From NCBI GenBank assembly GCA_963727495.1, contig CAVSGQ010000014.1, forward strand, positions 310,001 through 374,000: 64,000 nucleotides of DNA. Reading direction: 5' to 3'. Both the position numbers and the translations under genes were made by a program. The notes beneath the pieces were generated by a model, which was given only the letters and a program-made list of their open reading frames with translations, ran no database searches and had not been told where the DNA came from. The stretch is from Actinophytocola sp963727495 (GTDB lineage Bacteria > Actinomycetota > Actinomycetes > Mycobacteriales > Pseudonocardiaceae). Position 1 is the first letter of the stretch; every line of letters starts with the position of its first letter. This document shows, piece by piece, positions 53,214 to 60,837 of the stretch.

Positions 53214-54815
53214 GTAAGCATTCACGTGGTGGTTGATCTTGTGCGTGTCGGTGCGTGACAGTTGGGCCGTACTCGGCGATGATCTTGGGCTGTGTCCGGG
53301 TTGGAGGAGTTGTCGCGCGAGGAGATGATTGCGCTCATCGTGGGGTTGCGTGAGGCGAACGCCGCGTTGGAGGAGCGTGTGCGGCGGTTGGAGCGTCAGG
53401 TCTCGCGTAACAGTGGGAACTCCTCGATGCCGCCGTCGGCTGATGACCTTCCAGGTAAGAGCATGCCGGCGTCGAAGCGGGCGAAGGGTTCTGGACGCCA
53501 GCGGGGCAAGCAGAAAGGCGCCCGGGGTAACGCGCTGCCGTGGGTGGCCGTGCCGGATGAGTGGGTGCCGCACCGTCCGCATGGTTGCTGTGGATGCGGG
53601 GCGGACCTGGCCGCGGCACACGATGTGGGTGTCGAGCGTTCCCATCAGGTTCATGACCTGCCCGAGGTGGCGATCACGGTGTGGCAGCACGATGTGTATC
53701 GGGTCCGCTGCGGCTGCGGCGCCGAACACGTCGGCCAACTGCCGGACGAGGTGTCGACGGCACCGTCGAGCTACGGGGTGAATCTGAAGTCGCTGACCGT
53801 CTATCTGTTGGTCTACCAACACGTTCCGGTGCAGCGGTGTGTGCAGTTGATCGCCGACCTGACCGGTGGGACCGGACCGTCGGACGGGTTCGTGCACGGC
53901 ATGCTCACTCGGTGCGCGGTCGCGGTCGCGCAGGTCGTCGCCGCGATCAAGACGTTGATCGCGCTGGCGCACGTCGTGGGTTTCGACGAGACCACGCTGC
54001 GCTGCGGGCCGGCAGGGAGCAAGAAGTACGTGCTGTCCGCGTCGACCGAGGATGCCACCGCCTACCACCTGGCTGGTCGGGACCTGGACTCGTTCGCTGA
54101 ATTCGGCATCCTCCCCTCGTTTGCGGGTATCGCGGTGCATGACCGCTACGCCAACTACTTCCACCCCCGCTGGGACACCCTCACCGGGCATCAGGCCTGC
54201 GCAGCTCACCTACTCAGGGATTTCGCCGACGCTGCCGAGACCTACCCCGAAGCGCAGTGGCCCGCCCAAGCGCAGCGTGCGCTGCGCGGCCTGATCACCG
54301 CCTGGCATGCCGCCCGTGACGCCGGGTTGCCCGCCATCGCCGAACAGGTCCGCGACGAGCTGTCCCTGGAGTTTCGCCGCGCGGTGCGGGTCGGTCTGTC
54401 ACGGGTGCCCCGGGTGCCGGGGCCGCGCCACTCCACCGCGCAGCGCCCCGGACGCGAGCTGCTGGAGTTCTGCCGTACCCGCGAGGCCGACGTCCTGCGC
54501 TTCACCACCGACACCCGGATCTGGCCCACCAACAACATCAGCGAACGCGACCTGCGACCCACCAAAACCCAGCAGAAGATCTCCGGGCGACTCACCAGCG
54601 AAACCGTCACCCAAGACCGACTCGACATCCGCAGCTACATCGACACCGCCCGCAAACAGGGCATCAACGTCATGACCGCGCTCCGCCGGGCTGTCCTCGG
54701 AAACCCGTGGCGACCACCCCGCCCCGCACCCGCCTGAAGCCCGGACACCGCCCACGGACATCACCACATCCACCGTGGACACGTCATGCCCACGATCAAG
54801 CACGTGAATGCTTAC
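53214..54815 (+). mobile_element. Complete IS66-family insertion sequence (1602 bp)
   Basis: The ends begin with the perfect inverted repeat GTAAGCATTCACGTG (53214-53228 and the complement at 54801-54815), continuing imperfectly. Perfect 8-bp direct duplications flank it, so the insertion is recent enough to be unmutated. Only the large transposase gene is present; the small tnpA/tnpB genes of classical IS66 are missing, as in the shorter ISBst12-like forms. Confidence 0.93.
53292..54737 (+). CDS. tnpC: IS66-family transposase
   Basis: 481 residues, uninterrupted. Features are a leucine-rich coiled coil (about 20-40), RNSGNSSMPPSADD, a zinc-finger-like region (CCGCGAD, RCGCGAEH), and the DDE core with VVGFDETTLRC, AGIAVHDRYANYFH and NNISERDLRPTKTQQKISGR. 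GTG start at 53292. The terminal repeats lie 78 bases before and after it. It seems intact and could be active. Confidence 0.92.
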   Translation: MSGLEELSREEMIALIVGLREANAALEERVRRLERQVSRNSGNSSMPPSADDLPGKSMPASKRAKGSGRQRGKQKGARGNALPWVAVPDEWVPHRPHGCCGCGADLAAAHDVGVERSHQVHDLPEVAITVWQHDVYRVRCGCGAEHVGQLPDEVSTAPSSYGVNLKSLTVYLLVYQHVPVQRCVQLIADLTGGTGPSDGFVHGMLTRCAVAVAQVVAAIKTLIALAHVVGFDETTLRCGPAGSKKYVLSASTEDATAYHLAGRDLDSFAEFGILPSFAGIAVHDRYANYFHPRWDTLTGHQACAAHLLRDFADAAETYPEAQWPAQAQRALRGLITAWHAARDAGLPAIAEQVRDELSLEFRRAVRVGLSRVPRVPGPRHSTAQRPGRELLEFCRTREADVLRFTTDTRIWPTNNISERDLRPTKTQQKISGRLTSETVTQDRLDIRSYIDTARKQGINVMTALRRAVLGNPWRPPRPAPA

Positions 54816-54823
54816 CACTACGC
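54816..54823. repeat. 8-bp target-site duplication, right copy
   Basis: CACTACGC directly after the right inverted repeat, identical to 53206-53213. The following 260 bases up to 55084 hold no gene; the PKS frame stays open to about 55000 without recognisable content. Confidence 0.95.
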
Positions 54824-55084
54824 CTGGCCGGAATCACCAAAATCACCCCGAACCCTGAAACATTTCGCCGCCGACCGAACCCGAATCATTCCCCTCGTCA
54901 CAAACGTCACCAACACAAACCAACTCTGACGTTCCCCCGGGGACAACAGAAGACCACAATCACCTGTCCAAGATCCGACGCGGCGCGCACCACATCCTGA
55001 CCGCGAAAGGCCGGTCCACGTCACTCCGCACAGCCGGCAGAAAACATTACCGTGGCCACAGCCGACGCCCGAGACGTACGCCGA

Positions 55085-55114
55085 TCGAACCGCGCCGGCG
55101 CCGGCGCGGTTCGA
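55085..55114 (-). terminator. Long perfect hairpin after the orphan gene
   Basis: TCGAACCGCGCCGGC (55085-55099) is followed at once by its exact complement to 55114, a 30-base perfect palindrome. It lies 14 bases beyond the stop of the minus-strand gene at 55128. Confidence 0.75.
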
Positions 55115-55127
55115 CGGGCACGGGCCG

Positions 55128-55736
55128 CTACTTCGCCAGGGCCTGGACCGCGATCTTCGTGTCGATGTCCAGGTCGTTCAGACTCTTCACCTGCACGTTC
55201 TTGACCTGGTTGTTGATGCGGGTCACCCAGGCCGACGGCAGGTCGGTGAAGAACGTGACCTCGTGACCGTTGGAGTTGTGCCCGAGCCCGAAGACCGTGG
55301 ACTCCTCGAGGCTGCCCGCGTTCAGCACCACGTAGTGGTCCTCGACCTCGGTGTGATCGGTCACCCAGTCGACCTCCTCCCCGATCTCCGGCACCACCTT
55401 GTCCTTCGTGGGCTTGGCGAACCGGAACGTCCGCGCGTTCGGGATCGAGATCGTGTACGTCGTGTACTGGGTGTAGGCGAGGTTGTACACCCGGGAGAAC
55501 GCCAACGCCGCCGGCTGCCCCGCCTGACGCAGGGTCTGCGTGTACATGTCGACGTTCTCCTGGCCGCGCAACTTCACGTCGGCCTTGATCGAGTCCCAGA
55601 CCGTCTTGATATTGAACTTGTTGCTCGGCCGAACACCCCGAAACGGGCTCCGAACCGTCAGCCCGTGGATCAACCTGAGCTCGGGCCCGAACCAGCTGTT
55701 CGGATTCTCTCCCCGATGGCACACGAAGTTCGTCAT
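55128..55736 (-). CDS. Orphan hypothetical protein
   Basis: 202 residues without signal peptide or membrane segment. It is rich in Asn, Thr and Val and lower in Ala/Gly than neighbouring proteins: MTNFVCHRGENPNSWFGPEL at the start, then TQYTTYTISIPNARTFRF, EEVDWVTDHTEVEDHYVVLN and VTRINNQVKNVQVKSLNDLD. It looks like a beta-rich folded protein. I do not recognise the family. Intact between mobile-element remnants and with its own terminator, it is probably an expressed accessory gene. Confidence 0.7.
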   Translation of the reverse strand: MTNFVCHRGENPNSWFGPELRLIHGLTVRSPFRGVRPSNKFNIKTVWDSIKADVKLRGQENVDMYTQTLRQAGQPAALAFSRVYNLAYTQYTTYTISIPNARTFRFAKPTKDKVVPEIGEEVDWVTDHTEVEDHYVVLNAGSLEESTVFGLGHNSNGHEVTFFTDLPSAWVTRINNQVKNVQVKSLNDLDIDTKIAVQALAK

Positions 55737-55947
55737 GCTGTCCTCTCTTGCCAGATGCGATGTTTCATTCCCCTCAAAAGAACGCGACCGACACCGCGAA
55801 ATACATGAGGAAAGGAACTAACCGCAACTTTCGTCGGGACGCCGTATCCACGGTGCTACAAATCGGCCGACAGCCCAGGCCTCCCAATGACGCAACCCGA
55901 TGACGCGTCCGGGGGAATCGACCCGAGTCGGCTCAGATAGGGCGTGT

Positions 55948-56590
55948 TCACGGATCTTGTGGTGTGGGCCGGTAGAGCTGAGCTGTGCTTGATCGACATG
56001 ATCTGACTGATGAGTGCCCGCCTGCCAGGTTGGCGCGGCTGGAGCACTGTCGCTTGAGCATCTTGATTCTGTTCACGGCGCTTTCGGCAGGGCCGTTGTT
56101 CCACGGCACGGTCAGGCCCGCGGTGACCGCGGTCAGGTCCTTCCGCAGGCCGGTGATGAACGAGTGCAGCGCGGGCAGGTTGTCCTTGCCGACGCGGTCC
56201 ATCCAGTCGGACAACTGTTCACCGATCAGGTCGCGGATCATGCGAGCGAACGCCCCGATGTGGCGACGGGTGGCCTCCAGTTCCGGGCGGCGGCCCAGCA
56301 CTGCCCCGAGCCGCCGCTCGTCCTCGTTGCCCAGGTTCTCGGGGTCGCGCATGATCCAGCAGGTGACGTGCCGGATCTTCGGTGCGGCCGGCGCGGGATC
56401 GAGGGTTTCCGGCGGGATCGGAAGGGCAGGATGCAGCGGTAGACGGTGTGTTCGCTGCCGCGGTACCCCAGCTCGCGGATCTCGGCGGCGGTCAGGGCGG
56501 CGGTGTCCGCGCGGCCCTCGGTGAACCGCTGGTGCGGATACGGCTTGACGTCGTCCAGCAGTGGCCGCCGGCCGAGGGTCTTGGCCAGCA
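55948..56590 (-). pseudogene. ISL3-family transposase remnant (C-terminal half, frameshifted)
   Basis: The catalytic region is recognisable: LGYRGSEHTVYR about 56460, IRHVTCWIMRDPENLGNEDE in another frame, then HSFITGLRKDLTAVTAGLTV and PWNNGPAESAVNRIKMLKRQ near 56070. That is the end of the ISL3 DDE domain. At least two frameshifts are present, and the N-terminal half is absent. The 200 bases to its left up to 55737 contain no gene. Confidence 0.8.
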
Positions 56591-56599
56591 GTTCCCCAA

Positions 56600-56850
56600 A
56601 CGCCGGTGGCGTAGAAGACCGCTCATTCTCCCGCCGCAGCTTCGCCCGGCCGGCTTGGCCAACGACTCCTGCGCACCACGGTCCCGCTGGTCACGCCACG
56701 CCAAGATCAACGACGTGTACAGACCCTCCCGCCGCAACAAGGCACCCGTACCCGCCTTGTCAAGCTGCTCGTACTCAGCCAGGATCCTCGCCTTGTACGA
56801 CGCGGAATACCGCCGCGACGTGCTCGACGTACTCGACCGCGGTGAGGCCG
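56600..56850 (-). pseudogene. IS3-family orfA fragment fused to the ISL3 remnant
   Basis: RRYSASYKARILAEYEQLDK, then GALLRREGLYTSLILAWRDQ, is the helix-turn-helix of an IS3-type OrfA. It carries on as KPAGR and LRRENER-like coiled coil after a frameshift, then joins ISL3 sequence at about 56590. Neither end of the element is present. Confidence 0.7.
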
Positions 56851-57067
56851 TCCCGCAGGGCCTCGCCGCGGCGCCGGGGTCGCCGGCGGGCCGCCCAGTC
56901 CCACGCCCCGCGGCGAGCCACGACACGTGCCCGCGGTTGTCGTGCTGTCGACACGTAGGCGACTCCGCGCCAGATTGCCTGTCATGTTGTGTCGGATGCG
57001 CGGTGGCTCGTTCGTGGAAGACATGAAGCTCGGCACCAGACCGGCCCGCAGGCGAAGGGACGTCACC

Positions 57068-57894
57068 ATGACGGGCAACACGACACGCGAGATCAGGCCG
57101 CTGCGGTTCGGAGTCGTTGCGCCGATCACCACTGACCTGCCGACCTGGCGTGATCAGCTACGTGGTCTGGCCGACAGTGGCTACTCGACGATCTTGATGC
57201 CCGACGTGCCGCAGTGGCAACCGGCACCCGGCCCGGCGCTCGCCGTGGCGGCAACATCACCGACCTGCGAGTGGGCACCTGGGTGTACGCATCTCCCGTT
57301 CGACCCGCGTGGATCACCGCGTGGGAGGCGCACTCGCTGTCGGTGCTCACCGACGGTCGGTTCGAGATGGGCATCGGCACCGGACGGCCCGGGATCGCCG
57401 ACCAGCTCCGTGAGCTGGGTCTGCCGGTCACCCCGGTGAGCCACCGGTCGAGCCAAGTGCGCGACGTCGTCGCGGCCCTGCGCGACCTCGACGGCCCGGA
57501 CCTGCACACCCCGGTGGTCATGGCCGTGGGCGGCCCGAAGGCACAAGCGCTCGCCGCCGAGCTCGCCGACACGGTGACCTTCGTGATGCCACAGATCGAG
57601 ACGCGGGCCGCGACGATGCAACGGGTACAACGCTTCGACAACCGTCGCGGCGCGGAACTGGCGTTGCACGTACCCGTGGTCGGCGACTCGGTCGCGGCAT
57701 TCATGGCCGGACCCGACACCGACCCCACCACCGTCCAAGCCGCGGACTCGCTGGCGTTCCTGCCCAGCGATCCCTCCGCCGCCGCCGAGGAAATCCAACG
57801 GCGACGCGAGGAGCTCGGGTTCACCTACTTCGTATTCGGCGCCGACGCCGCCGATACCCTCGCGCCGGTCGTCGCCGAGCTGGCCCGACGGTAG
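57068..57894 (+). pseudogene. LLM-class (F420-dependent-type) oxidoreductase, frameshifted
   Basis: ATG 57068 opens with TREIRPLRFGVVAPITTDLP, a normal LLM start, through MPDVPQWQPAPGPALAVAA. At about 57250-57262 the sense shifts by one base to ITDLRVGTWVYASPVRPAWI, SVLTDGRFEMGIGTGRPG and on to a normal C-terminus ending at 57894. The two parts join to about 275 residues, the usual family size. Such enzymes use F420 or FMN. The break is a single site, so a sequencing error cannot be ruled out. Confidence 0.8.
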
Positions 57895-57918
57895 ACAGCC
57901 ATCAATCACACACCGCGC

Positions 57919-58098
57919 CGCGGAAGTCGACGCGACCAGCCCATTCGCCCTGCTCCTGATCGGCCAACCCACCCTGCGGCGGCGGATCAAACTCGGCGAA
58001 CTCGCCGCGCTCGAGCAGCGCTACCAGATAACCGGTATGGCGCCGAAAGAAACCGCCAGCTACCTCAACACGACAGTGACAGAAGTGACGACAGAATG
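57919..58098 (+). pseudogene. Fragment of an ExeA/TniB-type transposition ATPase
   Basis: SPFALLLIGQPTLRRRIKLG, then ELAALEQRYQITGMAPKETA followed by SYL, corresponds to the C-terminal part of ATPases that accompany some transposases. The following HHL-type motif is replaced by LNTTVTEV, and a stop comes at 58098. The ATP-binding part is missing. Confidence 0.6.
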
Positions 58099-58146
58099 AT
58101 CATCAACCAGACAACCTGAACACCAAGCCAACAACACGATCACCAC

Positions 58147-58179
58147 AGCCCCGCCAGACGCATCGGCGGGGCTTTCCTT
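58147..58179 (+). terminator. Rho-independent terminator
   Basis: AGCCCCGCC (58147-58155) and GGCGGGGCT (58165-58173) form a nine-base stem with nine-base loop, followed by TTTCCTT. It is a classical form, rare in this GC-rich window, and belongs to the decayed region. Confidence 0.65.
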
Positions 58180-58191
58180 ACACCGCAACAT

Positions 58192-58446
58192 CCTCACCGA
58201 CCAGCCCGCGGAGAAGTCTGCCCGGCTGCCGCCCGGCGCGCTGGGCGGCATGGTCGAGGACTACCTTCGAGAAAACGTGGGCAAGTTCAGCCCGAACACG
58301 ATCGGCAAGGTGTTGACCGATCCTCCGGCGCGGTCTACAACGCGCTGGAGCGACTGGTGAACAACGGCGTCGCCACGCGCACCAGCGAGCACCCCAAGAA
58401 GTACTCCCTCACCGCTACCGCTCCGACGTCGGCATATCGTCAATGA
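58192..58446 (+). pseudogene. Fragment of a winged-helix-like domain protein, frameshifted
   Basis: LTDQPAEKSARLPPGALGGM, then VEDYLRENVGKFSPNTIGKV in one frame, continues after about 58325 in another frame as SSGAVYNALERLVNNGVATR to a stop at 58446. The pattern SPNTIGKVL...GAVYNALERLV...G...T resembles a winged helix with recognition helix and wing. No start is visible, so it is a remnant. The next 260 bases to 58707 carry a further open stretch (VVVWTTGFGRADALASQQPA) that I cannot assign. Confidence 0.5.
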
Positions 58447-58707
58447 CCTGTTCGCGTTCACCGCCACGGGGATCACCGGGGTGGTGGTGTGGACGACCGG
58501 GTTCGGCCGGGCGGACGCGCTCGCCTCCCAGCAGCCTGCCCTGTCCGCGCACGTGCTGGTGCGCACGGGCACGGACTGCCACGAGGTGTGCCGCGACATC
58601 GTGGAGGTACTGCGCGCCGGGCACGGGGTGCGGCACACCACAGACCACGCCGACAACGACCACGCCGAAAACGACAGTCCCGACCACTGCACGCAGTGGC
58701 CCCGCCG

Positions 58708-59592
58708 GTGTGCGCCGGGTGCGGGCAGGGTTTGGCGGACGCGGAGATTTTCGGTGTGTGTCGCCACCAGGTGTTCGACGTGCCGCCACCTCCGCCTCGC
58801 CCGTATGTCACTGAGCATCGGGCGGTGGCCAAGACCTGTCGTGGGTGTGGGACCACGACCGAGGCGCCGGTGCCCGGTGTCGCGTCGGGCCGGGTCCAGT
58901 ACGGGCCCGGGGTCAAGGCTCGGGCAACATGGTTGACGTGTGCGCATTTCCTTCCCGTGCGCCGCGCCCGGCGGGTACTCAACGCGCTGCTGGGGTTCAC
59001 GGTGTCCGATGGATGGGTCGCCGGGCTACGCGCCCAAGCCGCCCGACTGCTCGAAGAACGGTTCCTGCCCCATGTGCGGGCGCTGATCGCCGCCGCGCCG
59101 GTCGCGCACGCCGATGAGACCACCGCCCGCGCCAACGGTGCGCTGACCTACCTGCACATGGCCGCCACCCGGTTCCTGACCGCGATGCACGTGGGCGACC
59201 GCAGCAAAGACACCATCGACGCCGGCGGTATCTGGCCGACGTTCACCGGGATCCTGGTCCGGGACGGCTACGCCGGCTACGAACACCTCGACACGATCGA
59301 ACACGCCTGGTGCGGCATTCATCTCGTCCGCGACCTCCGTGCGATTCATGATCCCGACCCCGCGGGCCAGTCCTGGGCTGAGGCGATGGTCAACACCCTG
59401 CTGCTGGCCAATGACACCGCGCACACCGCCCGCGCCGAAGGCCGCGACACCCTCACCGACACCGAACTGTCCACCATCCGTTCCCGCTATGCCGGAGCGA
59501 TCGCCCGCGGCTGGCAGGAGAACACCCGCGGCAGCGACCCGCTACACGAACAAGCCCGCACCCTGCTACGACGCTTCCGACGACATCGGGAC
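58708..59592 (+). pseudogene. IS66-family transposase fragment, cut at both ends
   Basis: VCAGCGQGLADAEIFGVCRH is the zinc-binding region. The DDE part follows with APVAHADETTARANGALTYL, GILVRDGYAGYEHL and CGIHLVRDLRAIHD. It belongs to a different IS66 subgroup than the intact element at 53214. The N-terminal part is missing, and the frame is lost at LLRRFRRHRD where the IS3 element starts, so the last quarter is gone. Confidence 0.85.
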
Positions 59593-60381
59593 ATGATCTG
59601 TCCCGCCCCGGGTTTGATGGAGACATCGAACACCCGGAGGTTTCGGAGTCATGGCTGCACCACGGAAGTACCCGGCGGAGTTGCGTGAGCGGGCGACGCG
59701 TCTGGCGGTTGAGGCGAGGCGGGATCCGGCGTCGAGTAGTGGGGCGATCCGCCGGATCGCGGACCAGCTCGGGGTGCATCCTGAAGCGTTGCGGATGTGG
59801 GTGAAGCAGGCTGAGACTGACGAGGGAGTGCGGTCGGGGACCACGTCGGCGGAGGCGGCCAGGATCGCGGAGTTGGAGCGTGAGGTGCGTGAGCTGCGGC
59901 GGGCGAACCAGATCCTGAAGTCAGCGGCGTCTTTCTTCGCAGCGGAGCTGGACCGTCCGTCGCGATGAAGGTCGAGTTCGTCGACTCCCAGCGGGAGACC
60001 CACGGTGTCCAGCCGGTCCTGCAGGCGCTGCAGCAGACGCCTGCCGAGATCGCACCGTCGACCTACTACGCCGCCAAGGCCCGTCCCGAGTCCGCCCGTG
60101 CGGTATCCGACCGGGTGCTGGCAGGGAAGATCGAGCAGGTGCACGAGGACAACTACAGCGTCTACGGGGCGCGGAAGGTGTGGGCCGAGCTGAACCGGCA
60201 GAGCGTGGAGGTGGCCCGGTGCACGGTGGAGCGGCTGATGCGCGAGAGCGGGCTTCGCGGGCTGCTGCGGGACAAGTCCCCGCGCACCACCCGCCCGGCC
60301 GCCGAGACCGGGCGACCGGGTGATCTGGTCGAACGCGACTTCACCGCCGCCGGCCCGAACGAGTTGTGGGTTGCGGACACG
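59593..60381 (+). mobile_element. IS3-family element, left part only
   Basis: It begins at TGATCTGTCCCGCC inside the IS66 fragment and carries orfA and the first third of orfB. The right part is lost at 60381, where a 20-bp palindrome begins. Confidence 0.75.
59651..59968 (+). CDS. IS3-family transposase OrfA
   Basis: 105 residues, intact: a helix-turn-helix (MAAPRKYPAELRERATRLAV, IADQLGVHPEALRMWVKQAE) and a leucine-zipper-like helix (IAELEREVRELRRANQILKS). The stop overlaps the orfB start (ATGA), the usual site for translational coupling or frameshifting in IS3. Confidence 0.9.
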   Translation: MAAPRKYPAELRERATRLAVEARRDPASSSGAIRRIADQLGVHPEALRMWVKQAETDEGVRSGTTSAEAARIAELEREVRELRRANQILKSAASFFAAELDRPSR

Positions 60382-60384
60382 TAA
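59965..60384 (+). pseudogene. IS3-family OrfB, truncated before the DDE core
   Basis: 139 residues: MKVEFVDSQRETHGVQPVLQ, then the HTH_21-like YSVYGARKVWAELNRQSVEV, ending GPNELWVADT. In complete OrfB the next residues (DITY) hold the first catalytic Asp region and 150 more residues follow. Here the TAA of the palindrome stops it, so no active transposase can be made. Confidence 0.88.
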
Positions 60385-60401
60385 TGCCGACGTCGGCATT
60401 A
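60382..60401. repeat. Perfect 20-bp palindrome at the junction of two truncated IS3 genes
   Basis: TAATGCCGACGTCGGCATTA equals its own complement. Its first TAA ends the plus-strand orfB and, on the other strand, its TAA ends the minus-strand orfB. The core CCGACGTCGGCAT also occurs at about 58427-58439, at the end of the winged-helix fragment. Confidence 0.9.
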
Positions 60402-60809
60402 GATGTCACCGACCAGCTTGGTGCCGGGTGTCTCGGCGGTGAAGTCCCGGTCCACCAGGTCCGGGATGCGGTGCTGGTCGTCCGGGTCGGTGGTGGTCGG
60501 CCGCCACGGCCGCGGCTGGCAGGCCACCAGGCCCAGCTCGCGCATCAGGTCCCGGACCAGCTCGTCGGACACCTGCTCGCCCGAGCGGACGAGCACGGCG
60601 TGGATGCGCCGGTAGCCGTAGGCGCCGTGGTTCGCCTCGAAGATCGCCGTGATCATCGCCGCCAGCCGCGCACGACGCTCGGTCGCCGGCGAGGGCGGGC
60701 GGTCACGCCACTCGTAGTAGCCCGAGGTGGACACCTCCAGCCAGGCGCACATCCTGCTGATCGGGAAGTTGTCCTTCTCGCCGTCGATAAACGCGAACTT
60801 CGCGCTCAC
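60399..60809 (-). pseudogene. Second IS3-family OrfB, truncated at the same motif
   Basis: 136 residues on the minus strand: MSAKFAFIDGEKDNFPISRM, GYYEWRDRPPSPATERRARL and HGAYGYRRIHAVLVRSGEQV, ending ETPGTKLVGDI before the TAA. It is of another IS3 subgroup than the plus-strand copy. The GTG at 60809 overlaps the orfA stop (GTGA). The DDE core is missing. Confidence 0.88.
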
Positions 60810-60837
60810 CGATACTCCTGGGCGAAGAAGGCCGCCG

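Noticed and set aside
57900..58710. A functional small operon (ATPase fragment, winged helix)
   Set aside because: Starts are missing, frames shift and the pieces end abruptly; they are remnants.
60382..60401. Palindrome as an ordinary terminator between convergent genes
   Set aside because: It lies inside the two truncated genes, supplies their stop codons and has no loop or U-run; a junction scar is more likely.
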